Counted from the stretch's first letter, positions 34,484-43,462 are shown. The stretch: 43,935 nucleotides of DNA from Aurantimonas marina (GCF_017183135.1 NZ_JADDXW010000022.1:1-43935); one strand, 5' to 3'. Translations and numbers: made by a program. Notes: generated by a model not told the origin, from the sequence alone.

Positions 34484-35401
34484 ATGGCGTCTATCGTCGA
34501 TGCAGGGACGACCGGCTCGCGAACCGCGCCGGCCGCGGGACCGTCGCGCAGACGACCGCCACGTTCGCTGGCCTGGCTCGGCATCGTTCCGTTCTTTGCC
34601 TTCGCGCTCCTGTTCCTGATCGGGCCGACGGTCTATCTGGTCTTCGGCGCCTTTCAGACGCCGAGCGGCGCGCTGACCTTCGACAATATCATCGGCCTCT
34701 TCACCCCGCAGATCATGGCGGCCTATTCGATCTCGATCCAGGTCAGCCTGGCCTCGGCGGCGTTCGGCGCGCTGGTCGGCTTCTTCATCGCCTACGCGAT
34801 CGTCCACGGCGGCCTTCCGGGCGGGATCCGGCCGACTGTCGTCACCTTCGCGGGCGTCGCCTCGAATTTCGCCGGCATCCCGCTCGCGTTCGCCTTCCTG
34901 GCGACGCTCGGCCGGCTCGGCCTGGTCACATTGTTCCTGAAGGATACGTTCGGCATCAATATCTACACGCTGGGCTTCAACCTGTTGTCGTTCTGGGGCC
35001 TGACCATCACCTATCTGTATTTCCAGATTCCGCTGATGGTGCTGATCATCACCCCGGCGCTCGACGGGTTGAAGAAGGAATGGAGCGAGGCCTCCGAGAT
35101 ACTCGGGGCATCGCGCTGGCAATACTGGCGGATGGTCGGGCTGCCCGTGCTGACGCCTTCGATCCTCGGCTGCTTCCTCCTGCTCTTCGCCAATTCCTTC
35201 GGCGCGATCGCGACCGCATATGCACTCACCGGCTCTTCGCTCAACATCGTGCCGATCCTGCTCTACGCGCAGATCCGCGGCGACGTCCTCTACAACCCCA
35301 ATCTCGGCTACGCGCTCGCCTTCGGCATGATCGTCATTACCGGCTGCTCCAATGTTCTCTATCTATGGCTGCGCGCCCGTGCCGAGCGGTGGCGGCAATG
35401 A
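34484..35401 (+). CDS. ABC importer permease 1
   Basis: A 305-residue inner-membrane protein with about six helices after a basic N-terminal region. The first helix is LAWLGIVPFFAFALLFLIGP, and the ATPase-coupling EAA loop is WSEASEILGASRWQYWRMVG (about residues 204-223). It belongs to the PotB/thiamine/iron permease group. Its stop overlaps the ATG of permease 2 (ATGA). Confidence 0.93.
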   Translation: MASIVDAGTTGSRTAPAAGPSRRRPPRSLAWLGIVPFFAFALLFLIGPTVYLVFGAFQTPSGALTFDNIIGLFTPQIMAAYSISIQVSLASAAFGALVGFFIAYAIVHGGLPGGIRPTVVTFAGVASNFAGIPLAFAFLATLGRLGLVTLFLKDTFGINIYTLGFNLLSFWGLTITYLYFQIPLMVLIITPALDGLKKEWSEASEILGASRWQYWRMVGLPVLTPSILGCFLLLFANSFGAIATAYALTGSSLNIVPILLYAQIRGDVLYNPNLGYALAFGMIVITGCSNVLYLWLRARAERWRQ

Positions 35402-36222
35402 CAAACTCGCGGATCGCCCCCTTCGCCATCGTCGCCATCGGCGCGCTGTATTTCTTCTTGCCGCTGGTCGCCACTTTTGAATTCTCGCTATCGATGCTGC
35501 GCGGAATCTGGAGTTTCGAGGCTTACCGGGTCGTCTTCGACGATCCGCGCTTTCGCGAGACCTTCGTATTTTCCGTCGTGGCCGCGCTCGCGACGATCGT
35601 CCTCGGCGCGCTTCTCGTCGTGCCGACGGCCTACTGGGTGCGGCTGAAATTCCCCAGGCTGAGGCCGCTCGTCGAGTTCATCACCCTGCTGCCGCTGGTG
35701 ATCCCGCCGATCGTTCTCGTCTTTGGCTATCTCAGGCTCTACAACTCGTCGTCTTTCCTGCCCTTCACCGACAGCGCCCTCGGCACCAATATCCTGCTCA
35801 CCTTCGGCTATGTCGTCCTGTCGCTGCCCTACATGTTCCGCGCGGTCGATACTGGCATGGCGGCAATCGATATCCGCACTCTCACCGAGGCCGCCGAGAG
35901 CCTCGGCGCCAGCCGCCGCACGACCCTGCTCAAGGTGATCCTGCCGAATGTCCGCGCGGCAGTCCTGTCGGGGGCGTTCCTCACCTTCGCCATCGTCATC
36001 GGGGAATTCGTACTGGCGAGCCTTCTCAACCGGCCGGCCTTTGGCCCCTATCTCGCACTGATGGGCGCCAACCGCGCCTATGAGCCGGCGGCGCTCGCGG
36101 TGATCGCCTTCGCGGTCACCTGGGCCTGCATGGCCTTGCTCCAAATCGTCGGCAGCCAGGCTCCCGGCCGCTCCCGCTCGGGCCGATCGCTGTTCAAATT
36201 GGGAAGGCGCGCCGTCCGATGA
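35398..36222 (+). CDS. ABC importer permease 2
   Basis: A 274-residue PotC-like permease with six predicted helices. The EAA loop reads LTEAAESLGASRRTTLLKVI and the C-terminal membrane block is FAIVIGEFVLASLLNRPAFG. It pairs with permease 1 to form the channel. The start and stop overlap the adjacent genes by four bases each, so permeases and ATPase are coupled. A longer frame covering 34030-36222 is a shadow of the first permease and binding protein joined to this gene. Confidence 0.93.
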   Translation: MTNSRIAPFAIVAIGALYFFLPLVATFEFSLSMLRGIWSFEAYRVVFDDPRFRETFVFSVVAALATIVLGALLVVPTAYWVRLKFPRLRPLVEFITLLPLVIPPIVLVFGYLRLYNSSSFLPFTDSALGTNILLTFGYVVLSLPYMFRAVDTGMAAIDIRTLTEAAESLGASRRTTLLKVILPNVRAAVLSGAFLTFAIVIGEFVLASLLNRPAFGPYLALMGANRAYEPAALAVIAFAVTWACMALLQIVGSQAPGRSRSGRSLFKLGRRAVR

Positions 36223-37301
36223 GTTTTCTCCAGATCTCGAACGTCTCGAAGCGCTTTGGAGCGAATACCGTGGTCCGCGACTTCGACCTTGGCGTCGAGC
36301 GCGGCGAGTTCGTCTCGTTTCTCGGTCCGTCCGGTTGCGGCAAGACGACGATGCTGCGGATGATCGCGGGCTTCGAGACGCCGTCGGCCGGCAACATCGT
36401 GATCGACGGCGAAGACGTGACCGACACCCGGCCCAACCGCCGGCGGATCGGCATGGTGTTCCAGGCCTATGCGCTGTTTCCCAACCTTTCGGTCGCCGAC
36501 AATGTCGCCTTCGGCCTCAAGGTCGCCGGCCGCCCGAAATCCGAGATCGGCCCCCGCGTCGCGGAAATGCTGGCGCTGATCAAGCTTCCGCATCTGGCCG
36601 AGCGCTATCCCTACCAGCTCTCCGGCGGACAGCAGCAGCGCGTCGCGCTCGCACGCGCCCTGGCGCCGAGCCCGCGCGTCTTGCTGCTCGACGAGCCGCT
36701 TTCGGCGCTCGACGCGCAAATCCGCCTGTCGCTGCGGGAGGAAATCCGGGCGCTGCAGCGCGAACTCGGCATCACCACGATCTTCGTCACGCACGATCAG
36801 GAAGAAGCCCTTTCGATCTCCGACCGGATCGTCGTGATGAGCGACGGCCGCATCGAACAATGCGGCGCGCCCTTCGAGATCTACAATCGGCCGGCCAGCC
36901 GTTTCGTGGCGAGTTTCGTCGGCACGCTCAGCCTTCTCGACGGCGTCAGGGAGAGCGGTTCGACGGTCGCGGTCAACGGCACGTCGGTGACGCTGGCCGA
37001 ACCGCCGCGAGGCGCGACGGGAACTCCGGTGACGCTGGCGCTGCGGCCCGAGGCGGTGAAGCTCGAACCCTCGCCCGAACGGATCAACCGGTTGAGCGCG
37101 CGGGTGGAGGACACGCAATTTCTCGGCTCGGTGGTGCGGCTGAAACTGTCGGTCGCCGGCGGCATCATCCTCGCCGACACCTTCAACCGGCCAACCGCGC
37201 CGCCGCCGCTACGCGGCGCGGTCGTCGACCTCTACTTCTCGCCGTCCGACGTCTTCGCGCTGAAGCCGGGCGCGGCGCCGGAACCCGCGACAGCGGCCTG
37301 A
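36219..37301 (+). CDS. ABC importer ATPase (PotA-like)
   Basis: A 360-residue ATPase that powers the importer. Walker A is GPSGCGKTT (about 36-44), the Q-loop follows in GMVFQAYALFPN, the signature is LSGGQQQRVALARAL, Walker B is VLLLDEPLSALD and the switch histidine is in FVTHDQEEAL. The C-terminal ~120 residues form a TOBE-type regulatory domain. It is the last gene of the operon, convergent with the SHOCT gene 43 bp away. Confidence 0.95.
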   Translation: MSFLQISNVSKRFGANTVVRDFDLGVERGEFVSFLGPSGCGKTTMLRMIAGFETPSAGNIVIDGEDVTDTRPNRRRIGMVFQAYALFPNLSVADNVAFGLKVAGRPKSEIGPRVAEMLALIKLPHLAERYPYQLSGGQQQRVALARALAPSPRVLLLDEPLSALDAQIRLSLREEIRALQRELGITTIFVTHDQEEALSISDRIVVMSDGRIEQCGAPFEIYNRPASRFVASFVGTLSLLDGVRESGSTVAVNGTSVTLAEPPRGATGTPVTLALRPEAVKLEPSPERINRLSARVEDTQFLGSVVRLKLSVAGGIILADTFNRPTAPPPLRGAVVDLYFSPSDVFALKPGAAPEPATAA

Positions 37302-37344
37302 CCGCCGTCCCCGAGCCTATTCGCCGCCAACCGCGACCCCTCGA

Positions 37345-37698
37345 TCACTCGCCGAGGGTCCGCTTGCGTTCCTCGAAATCGTCCTTGTCGATCTCGCCGC
37401 GCGCATAGCGCTCCTTGAGAATATCGTGCGGCGAGCGTCCGCCCTGCTGATTGGGCGCCTGGGTCGCCGGCCACGTCCCACCGCCGAGCCAGCGTACCAG
37501 GAGGACGATGAGGCCGATCACAATGGCCAGAAACAGGATCATGAAGAACGGACCGAAGATCATGCCGTACCAGCCTCCATCCCAGCCCATATGCGGGCCA
37601 TAGGCGTAGCGATAGGATTCCGTCTGCTGCGCCAGGGCCATGCCCGGCAGTAGGGCGACGGCCGCGACCGTCGCCGGAATGAGTGTATGTCTGATCAT
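37345..37698 (-). CDS. SHOCT-domain membrane protein
   Basis: A 117-residue protein. ATG 37698, with AAGGAG upstream, gives a hydrophobic N terminus (MIRHTLIPATVAAVALLPGM, then ALAQ) that looks like a signal peptide. It is followed by one membrane helix (FFMILFLAIVIGLIVLLVRW) and a C-terminal SHOCT motif (SPHDILKERYARGEIDKDDF). SHOCT is a short domain of about 30 residues at protein ends, thought to aid oligomerisation. Small SHOCT membrane proteins of this type are frequent in low-oxygen regulons, and here a TTGA-N6-TCAA box lies 92 bp upstream. Function unknown. Confidence 0.85.
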   Translation of the reverse strand: MIRHTLIPATVAAVALLPGMALAQQTESYRYAYGPHMGWDGGWYGMIFGPFFMILFLAIVIGLIVLLVRWLGGGTWPATQAPNQQGGRSPHDILKERYARGEIDKDDFEERKRTLGE

Positions 37699-37789
37699 TG
37701 CGCTGCTCCTTGGTTTGGCTGGGGCGGCGCGCGCAGGCGCGCGCCGCCGTTCCATTCCGGAACCATGAAACCTTCCAGCGACGGCCGCC

Positions 37790-37803
37790 TTGACGCGGAT
37801 CAA
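37790..37803 (-). promoter_or_regulatory. FNR/FixK-type box upstream of the SHOCT gene
   Basis: TTGATCCGCGTCAA (minus strand) matches TTGA-N6-TCAA. It overlaps the stop codon of the preceding SDR gene. A TTTCAT follows 19 bases later, close to the spacing of the same hexamer at the universal stress protein gene (21 bases). Confidence 0.55.
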
Positions 37804-38783
37804 ACCGGGCGCAGGCGCGGGTCTTCCCCTTGCTGTGCCGACCCGTAATCCCCAACCAACCCCGCCAGGCCCTCGCGATAGGTCGGATAGCGGAAAGCGT
37901 AGCCCGCCGCCTTGATCTTGGCGTTGGAAACCCGCTTGTTCTCGCCGTAGAAACTGCGCGCCATCGGCGACAACTCGGCCTCGTCGAACCCGGTTTCCGG
38001 CGGCGGCGCGACGCCTGCGAGTTCGGCGGCGTGGGCGACGACGTCCTGTGGTGGCGCCGGCTCGTCGTCGCTGACGTTGAACACACCGCCGAGGCGCTGG
38101 CCGGCAAGCAGCGCCAACGCCCCGGCGATATCGTCGACATGGATGCGGTTGAACACCTGGCCGGGCTTCACCAGCCGCTTGGCCGTCCCCCTGGCCAGAT
38201 TGACGAAACCGTTGCGGCCCGGCCCGTAAATGCCGGAAAGCCTGAGGATCGTCAGCGGCACGCCGCGCGTTTCCGCGACCTTGCGCCAGGCATCCTCCGC
38301 CGCGACCCGCGCCGTGGAGCGCTCGGAGACCGGCCGCGTTTCGCTCTCCTCATCGACCCAGGCGCCGTCATGGTCGCCATAGACGCCGACCGTCGACAGA
38401 TAGCCGATCCATCGCAGATTCGGGCTGCCATGGGCGATCTCGTCGGCATACCAGCGCAGCACCGGGTCGCCGGCCCGGGCGTTGGCGCCGCCGACGGAAG
38501 CGCCGGCCGGGGCGGCATGGCCGGGCGGGATCGAGACCAGGAGGTGCGTGGCGCGATAGAGCGTCGAGGCGATGCCGTCCGCCGGATGCTCGCCATCGAA
38601 GACGAAGGGCTTCAGGCCATGCGCGGCCAAGCTTGCCGCCTTGTCCCTGGAGCGGACGGTAACGCCGGTGACCGTCTTCCTGTTGAAAATCGCCGGCTCG
38701 AAACTCTCGACGAAGCGCGAAGCCGAATAGCCGTGACCGAAAACGAAGAGCCGCATCCGAGATGGATCGGATATGTCCGTCAT
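37800..38783 (-). CDS. NAD-dependent epimerase/dehydratase-like SDR (YeeZ-like)
   Basis: A 327-residue extended-SDR protein. The N terminus MRLFVFGHGYSASRF has the GxGxxG-like cofactor loop (GHGYSA). The middle has STVGVYGDHDGAWVDEESET and LRLSGIYGPGRNGFVNLARG, which resemble epimerase active-site regions; the YxxxK motif is not in its usual form. Related proteins are annotated as YeeZ-like SDRs of unknown substrate. ATG 38783 overlaps the upstream gene's stop (ATGA). It is part of a minus-strand run gst-queG-repeat protein-SDR. Confidence 0.85.
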   Translation of the reverse strand: MTDISDPSRMRLFVFGHGYSASRFVESFEPAIFNRKTVTGVTVRSRDKAASLAAHGLKPFVFDGEHPADGIASTLYRATHLLVSIPPGHAAPAGASVGGANARAGDPVLRWYADEIAHGSPNLRWIGYLSTVGVYGDHDGAWVDEESETRPVSERSTARVAAEDAWRKVAETRGVPLTILRLSGIYGPGRNGFVNLARGTAKRLVKPGQVFNRIHVDDIAGALALLAGQRLGGVFNVSDDEPAPPQDVVAHAAELAGVAPPPETGFDEAELSPMARSFYGENKRVSNAKIKAAGYAFRYPTYREGLAGLVGDYGSAQQGEDPRLRPV

Positions 38784-39157
38784 GCCGCTCGACCTTTGAC
38801 ACGCGGATAATGCCGGCCAGCCGGAACGATCTCGTCGACCTCGAGCCGACCGATCCTGAGACGGCCGATATCGGCGGACCCGACCTTTGCCCGACCGATC
38901 GACAGCCGGCCGATCGCGAAGGCGCCGACCGCGATCGCTCCGACGGCGAGCGCGCCGATCGCCAGCGCCCCGACCGCCCCAGCGCCGATCGCCTGGCGGC
39001 GGCGCAGCGCGTCGGGCAGGCTGTCGCCGGCCCATTGCAGCGAGTGCCGGGCCTGCTCGACGCTCATTCTGCCAGCCTTGACCGCGGTTTCGCCGGCCGT
39101 AACGGCGGCATCACGCACCGTCTCGGCCGACTGCCTCGTGTTCCTGCCCCAGCGCAT
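38780..39157 (-). CDS. Pentapeptide-like repeat protein, function unknown
   Basis: A 125-residue protein. The N-terminal 50 residues are charged and helical. Residues 56-110 consist of eleven consecutive five-residue units with Ile/Val at position 2 and Gly at position 3 (AIGAG AVGAL AIGAL AVGAI, then AVGAF AIGRL SIGRA and four more, progressively more polar). Such a period-five pattern suggests a right-handed quadrilateral beta helix or a glycine-rich membrane-associated stack. I start it at ATG 39157, inside the end of queG (47-bp overlap); an upstream frame to 39325 is antisense-like. The stop overlaps the SDR start. No function is known to me. Confidence 0.75.
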   Translation of the reverse strand: MRWGRNTRQSAETVRDAAVTAGETAVKAGRMSVEQARHSLQWAGDSLPDALRRRQAIGAGAVGALAIGALAVGAIAVGAFAIGRLSIGRAKVGSADIGRLRIGRLEVDEIVPAGRHYPRVKGRAA

Positions 39158-40295
39158 GCCATTCGCTCCTGACGTTCGGATTGCCTTCGCTATCGAGCGC
39201 GCCGACGCGTTCACGCAAGGCGTCGGCGCGATCCAGGCGGTCCAGCGCCCAGATCGCCATCGCCCGAACCAGCGGCGCTGGGTCCCGCAGAAGTCCCCGC
39301 ACCAAGGGAGCCAGAGTCGGATCACCGGAATTTCCGGCCGCGATCAGGCAGTTGGAAACGAACTTGTCGCGACCGATCCGCTTCACCGGCGAACCGGAAA
39401 ACAGCGCCCGGAAGCCAGGATCGTCGAGGGCGAGCAGTTCCGCAAGGCGCGGCGCGCGCAATTCGTCGCGCGCGATCAGCTTGGCCTCGCGGGCGCTCGC
39501 CGCGAACTTGTTCCAGGGACAGACGGCAAGGCAGTCGTCGCAGCCATAGATGCGGTTGCCCATTGCGGCACGGAACTCGCGCGGGATCACCGCCCTGGTT
39601 TCAATGGTCAGATAGGAGATGCAGCGCCGCGCATCGAGCTGATAGGGCGCGGGGAAGGCGTCGGTGGGGCAGATGTCCTGGCAGGCGCGGCAAGAACCGC
39701 AAAGGTCCCGGCCCGGCGCGTCGGCGGGAAGCTCGAGCGTGGTGAAGATCGAGCCGAGGAACAGCCAGGAGCCATGTTCCCGGCTGACCAGATTGGTGTG
39801 CTTGCCCTGCCAGCCGAGTCCGGCGATCTCGCCGAGCGGCTTTTCCATCACCGGCGCGGTGTCGACGAAGACCTTGGCGTCGTGGCCGCTGGCGGCGCCA
39901 CCGGCCCTGGCGATCAGCCGTGAGGCCAGCTCCTTCAGCCGACCCTTGATCAGTTCGTGATAGTCGCGGTGGCGGGCATAAACCGAAATCCCGCCGCGAT
40001 CGGGCCGCGACAGGATCGCCAGCGGGTACTCGTCCGGCGCATAGCTCAGGCCCAGAACGACAATCGAGCGCACTTCGGGCCACAGCGCCTTGGCCGAGCG
40101 GCGCCGCGCCGCCGTCTCCGGCATCCAGTCCATGGTGCCGTGACGGCCCTTGGCGAGGAAGTCGTCGAGCCGCGGACCGGCCGCAACGTCGCCGGTGCCC
40201 GGCGCGATGCCGACGGCGTCAAAGCCGAGACGGCGCGCGTCCTCCCGGATGAAGGATTTCAGGCGGTCGGGCAGATTGGCGGGTTCGGCGACCAT
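39111..40295 (-). CDS. queG: Epoxyqueuosine reductase QueG
   Basis: A 394-residue cobalamin-dependent enzyme for the last step of queuosine synthesis in tRNA, epoxyqueuosine to queuosine. Asp145 (FVDTAPVMEKPLGEIAGLGW) is the probable catalytic acid. Two [4Fe-4S] clusters are bound by Cys199/202/205/209 (CGSCRACQDIC) and Cys252/255/259 (CDDCLAVC) with Cys225. The C-terminal HEAT-like repeat region (LAPLVRGLLRDPAPLVRAMA) contacts tRNA in known structures. Length and motifs are complete. It follows the glutathione S-transferase gene by 48 bp. Confidence 0.96.
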   Translation of the reverse strand: MVAEPANLPDRLKSFIREDARRLGFDAVGIAPGTGDVAAGPRLDDFLAKGRHGTMDWMPETAARRRSAKALWPEVRSIVVLGLSYAPDEYPLAILSRPDRGGISVYARHRDYHELIKGRLKELASRLIARAGGAASGHDAKVFVDTAPVMEKPLGEIAGLGWQGKHTNLVSREHGSWLFLGSIFTTLELPADAPGRDLCGSCRACQDICPTDAFPAPYQLDARRCISYLTIETRAVIPREFRAAMGNRIYGCDDCLAVCPWNKFAASAREAKLIARDELRAPRLAELLALDDPGFRALFSGSPVKRIGRDKFVSNCLIAAGNSGDPTLAPLVRGLLRDPAPLVRAMAIWALDRLDRADALRERVGALDSEGNPNVRSEWHALGQEHEAVGRDGA

Positions 40296-40343
40296 GCTTC
40301 ACTTATAGCCGAAGCCTGCGGCAGGCGGGAACCGCCGCGTCGC

Positions 40344-41036
40344 TCAGAAATCCAGTTCGCCGTAATGATGCACCGGCGGCAGGCCGCGCACCCGCTCGCT
40401 GAGCAGCGGGCGGAAGGACGGCCGGGATTTCACCCGCATGTACCAGTCCTTGGCTGCCGGCTCGTCCTCCCAGGGGACCTCTCCCAGATAGTCGAGGATC
40501 GACAGGGCGGCGGCCGCCGCCAGATCGGCATAGGACAGCTTCGGCCCGGCCAGCCAGTCGCGGCTTTCGGCCAGCCAGCCGAGATAGCGCAGATGATGCT
40601 TGAGATTGGCCCGCGCGGCGCGGATCGCCGAGGCGTCGGGCGCGCCGCCGCCCTCCTGCGGCGACATTTCCAGCTTGAAGACCCGTTCGCGCACCAGATA
40701 GCGCGTGACCTCGCCGTCGAGCTTGGACAGGAACCATTCGGTCAGCCGGCGTGCCTCGGCCCGCTCGATCGGCTTTTCCGGCAACAGCCGCCGGTCGCGC
40801 TGGAAGACGCCGCGGGTCTCGTCGAGATATTCGCCCACCACCGTCGCGCCGACGATGGGCGGGCCGTTGTCCTCGATCATCACCGGCAGCGTCGCAGCCG
40901 GATTGAGGGCGAGGAATTCCGGCCGCTTTTCCCAGGTCCGCTCCTGCAGGAGTTCGGCCCGCTCGCCGTATTCGCCGAGCGCCAGCCGCACGAAGCGCGA
41001 GGCGGCGGACATCGGATGATGGTGAAGCTTCAGCAT
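40344..41036 (-). CDS. Glutathione S-transferase family protein
   Basis: A 230-residue GST. The N-terminal thioredoxin-like domain is seen in MLKLHHHPMSAASRFVRLAL, with the cis-proline region NPAATLPVMIEDNG. The C-terminal all-helical domain carries LAGPKLSYADLAAAAALSIL with the conserved Asp cap. A serine near residue 10-13 may activate glutathione. The start is ATG 41036; the frame extends to 41231 but that part has no family support. It heads the minus-strand gst-queG run. The substrate is unknown. Confidence 0.92.
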   Translation of the reverse strand: MLKLHHHPMSAASRFVRLALGEYGERAELLQERTWEKRPEFLALNPAATLPVMIEDNGPPIVGATVVGEYLDETRGVFQRDRRLLPEKPIERAEARRLTEWFLSKLDGEVTRYLVRERVFKLEMSPQEGGGAPDASAIRAARANLKHHLRYLGWLAESRDWLAGPKLSYADLAAAAALSILDYLGEVPWEDEPAAKDWYMRVKSRPSFRPLLSERVRGLPPVHHYGELDF

Positions 41037-41386
41037 GGAAACGGGTCGGGAGCTCTTGCGTGGGGTCGCCGGACACGGCCGGCGGCGCCGGGCCGTGATG
41101 ATGTCGAAACACGCGCCCGGCCGATCGGGCGCTCGCGTGAACCAGGATTGTCGCAGGCCCGCGTCAACGAACCCTGAACAGCCTTTCGTCGGTGCTTGCG
41201 CGCCACATAGCAGCATCCGTGCGGCTTGCAAGATGTTGCAATCCGCAGCCGAAGGGGGTCAAAGCGCTGCGGGTCATGTCCCGCGCCGCGCTTCCATGCC
41301 CGTGCGCATCCCTCACCCGGACCTGCATGGAAAGCTTCGCATCAGCCTTCCCGCCTAGATCAGAGATTCCTCAAGGACGACGCTTT
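41037..41386. other. 350-bp divergent intergenic region between gst and uppP
   Basis: I see no gene. A hairpin with arms GCGCCCG (41113-41119) and CGGGCGC (41126-41132) lies in what would be the gst leader. AAGGACG near 41374 serves as the uppP ribosome-binding site. I could not identify confident promoters. Confidence 0.4.
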
Positions 41387-42193
41387 ATGGAAATCGGGGC
41401 CATCATCGACGCGGTCATTCTCGGCATTACCGAGGGTCTGACGGAGTTCATCCCGGTCTCCTCGACCGGGCATATCCTCTTGCTCGGCCATTTCCTCGGC
41501 TTCCAGTCCACTGCCCGGAGCTTCGAGGTGCTGATCCAGCTCGGCGCGATCCTGGCGATCCTCGCCGTCTATTTCGCCCGGCTGTGGCAGCTCTTCATCA
41601 CGCTGCCGTCGAGCCCGAGAAGCCGGCGCTTCGTCGCCGGAATCGTGCTGGCCTTCCTGCCGGCAGCCTTTGCGGGCGTGCTGGCGCATGATTTCATCAA
41701 GACCGTGCTGTTCGAGACGCCGATCGTCATCTGCGTGGCGCTCGTCGTCGGCGGCATCCTGCTCCTCGTCGTCGACCGGATGCCGCTCAAGGTGCGCTAT
41801 CACGACGTGATGGACTATCCGCTTTCGCTGTGCCTGAAGATCGGCCTGTTCCAGACCCTGGCGCTGATCCCCGGCACGTCGCGCTCGGGCGCCACCATCG
41901 CCGGCGCGCTATTGATGGGCACCGACAAGCGATCGGCGGCCGAATTCTCGTTCTTCCTGGCCATGCCGACCATGGTCGGTGCCTTCACCTACGATTTGAT
42001 CAAGAACGGCGATCTCTTGTCGCTCGACGATTTCGGCCTGATCGCCATCGGCTTCGTCATGGCGTTCCTGTCGGCGCTGGTCGTCGTCCGCGGCCTGCTC
42101 GACTTCGTGTCGCGGCATGGTTTCGCGCCGTTCGCCTGGTGGCGCATCGCGGTGGGTCTGGCCGGTATCGTGGCGATCGTGGCGATCGGCTAG
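41387..42193 (+). CDS. uppP: Undecaprenyl-diphosphatase UppP (BacA)
   Basis: A 268-residue integral membrane enzyme that recycles undecaprenyl diphosphate to the monophosphate carrier for peptidoglycan synthesis; overproduction gives bacitracin resistance. The two signature motifs are [14 protein letters not shown] (16-29) and PGTSRSG (162-168). About eight membrane segments are evident, and the length is typical. ATG 41387 follows AAGGACG; a much longer frame upstream has no family match. Confidence 0.97.
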   Translation: MEIGAIIDAVILGITEGLTEFIPVSSTGHILLLGHFLGFQSTARSFEVLIQLGAILAILAVYFARLWQLFITLPSSPRSRRFVAGIVLAFLPAAFAGVLAHDFIKTVLFETPIVICVALVVGGILLLVVDRMPLKVRYHDVMDYPLSLCLKIGLFQTLALIPGTSRSGATIAGALLMGTDKRSAAEFSFFLAMPTMVGAFTYDLIKNGDLLSLDDFGLIAIGFVMAFLSALVVVRGLLDFVSRHGFAPFAWWRIAVGLAGIVAIVAIG

Positions 42194-42209
42194 CGCCGAA
42201 CCAGGGCTT

Positions 42210-42227
42210 GGACGCCGGCTGGCGTCC
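42210..42227. terminator. Hairpin between convergent uppP and NDUFA9-like genes
   Basis: GGACGCC (42210-42216), loop GGCT, GGCGTCC (42221-42227): a perfect GC-rich 7-bp stem in the 53-bp gap between two converging genes. There is no T run on either strand; a bidirectional terminator is possible. Confidence 0.45.
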
Positions 42228-42246
42228 CGGCCTTGCGCGATCCGGC

Positions 42247-43251
42247 TCAGACGAACTCGCTATCGTCGGGCGTCAGGCCACCGGCCTGCGGCTGCGGCGT
42301 GGTGAACTGGCCCTCGGGGCGAAACCGGACGAGATAGGTCGGCAGGATCGCGTCGATCGTATGCCCCTTCAGCCCAAAGGCGGCGAGGTCGCGGCCTTCA
42401 GCGATGGCCTGCTCGGAGACCACATTGTCGTGCCGCAACTGGCGGACCTGGTCCTCGGTCAGCGGCGCACCGGGCAGAAATCGCATGGCCCTCGCCATCG
42501 AAGCCGCGGCGCCGAACGGGATCGTCACGAAGCGCCGCTTGCGGCCGATCACACCGAGCATCTCCTCCATCATTTCCCGGAAGGTGAGAATTTCCGGCCC
42601 GCCGAGTTCGTAAACGCGGCCGCCCGCCGCCTTACCGTCCACCGTATCGGCGATCGCCTCGGCGACGTCGCCGACATAGACCGGCTGGAAACGGGTGTGG
42701 CCGCCGCCGATCAGCGGCAGGACCGGCGAAAACCGCGCCATCTGGGCGAAGCGGTTGAAGAACTGGTCTTCCGCCCCGAACACGATCGAAGGCCGGATGA
42801 TAAAGGCGCCCGGGATCGTCTCGAGCACCGCCTGCTCGCCGGCCGCCTTGGTGCGGGCATAGGCGGAGCCGGAGGACGCGTCCGCCCCGATTGCCGATAT
42901 CTGGGTCATTCGCGCACCGACGCCACGCGCCGCCTCGGCGACCGCCCGCGCCCCGAAAGACTGCACCGCCTCGAAATTCTGACGGCCGCTTTCGGCGAGA
43001 ATGCCGACAAGATTGATCACATGGTCGGCGCCAGCCACCGCCCGGTCGACCGACCAGCGATAGCGCAGATTCGCCTGGACCGGCATGATCTGGCCCATAT
43101 TGCCGTTGGTCTGCAGGTGATAGGCCAGATCCGGCCGCCGGCAGGCGACGCGGATGCGGTGACCGCGGCGGGCCAGCGCCCGCGTCACATAGCGGCCGAG
43201 GAACCCCGAACCGCCGAAGACCACCACCGTCTTGCCCGTGTCGACCGCCAT
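42247..43251 (-). CDS. NDUFA9-like NAD(P)-binding protein (atypical extended SDR)
   Basis: A 334-residue atypical SDR similar to the complex I accessory subunit NDUFA9, common in alphaproteobacteria. The cofactor loop is GGSGFLG (13-19), followed by ACRRPDLAYHLQTNGNMGQI and INLVGILAESGRQNFEAVQS. The active-site region has SAYARTKAAGEQAV, a YxxxK-like motif. IIRPSIVFGAEDQFFNRFAQ and YELGGPEILTFREMMEEMLG complete the fold. Bacterial members bind NADP(H) and may associate with respiratory complex I. I start it at ATG 43251; upstream sequence to 43548 runs antisense through the tRNA. Confidence 0.93.
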   Translation of the reverse strand: MAVDTGKTVVVFGGSGFLGRYVTRALARRGHRIRVACRRPDLAYHLQTNGNMGQIMPVQANLRYRWSVDRAVAGADHVINLVGILAESGRQNFEAVQSFGARAVAEAARGVGARMTQISAIGADASSGSAYARTKAAGEQAVLETIPGAFIIRPSIVFGAEDQFFNRFAQMARFSPVLPLIGGGHTRFQPVYVGDVAEAIADTVDGKAAGGRVYELGGPEILTFREMMEEMLGVIGRKRRFVTIPFGAAASMARAMRFLPGAPLTEDQVRQLRHDNVVSEQAIAEGRDLAAFGLKGHTIDAILPTYLVRFRPEGQFTTPQPQAGGLTPDDSEFV

Positions 43252-43423
43252 CGTTCCCGCGCTCCTTGCTTCGCGCCGTGTCGCCGGCCGGTAGCCCGCG
43301 CGCAATCGGCTTCGCCTTGCCTCATAGCCGGTTCGCCCGCCAAGGTGAAGGCGCCAAAGCACCGTCGCTTTCCCGTGGTCGTCCGCGCCGGGCAGCGCCG
43401 ATCGCGGCGCGAAAAAATCCGCG

Positions 43424-43452
43424 TTGACAGCGGCGGGTCCAGCTTCTAATTG
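43424..43452 (+). promoter_or_regulatory. Predicted promoter of tRNA-Leu
   Basis: A consensus -35 TTGACA (43424-43429) and, after 17 bases, TAATTG (43447-43452), or TCTAAT after 15 bases, end about ten bases before the tRNA. Confidence 0.65.
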
Positions 43453-43462
43453 TCCGCGCCGT

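Noticed and set aside
33284-35122. A minus-strand open frame of 612 codons
   Set aside because: It is antisense to the ABC binding protein and first permease; composition is Arg/Asp/Glu-rich without a fold.
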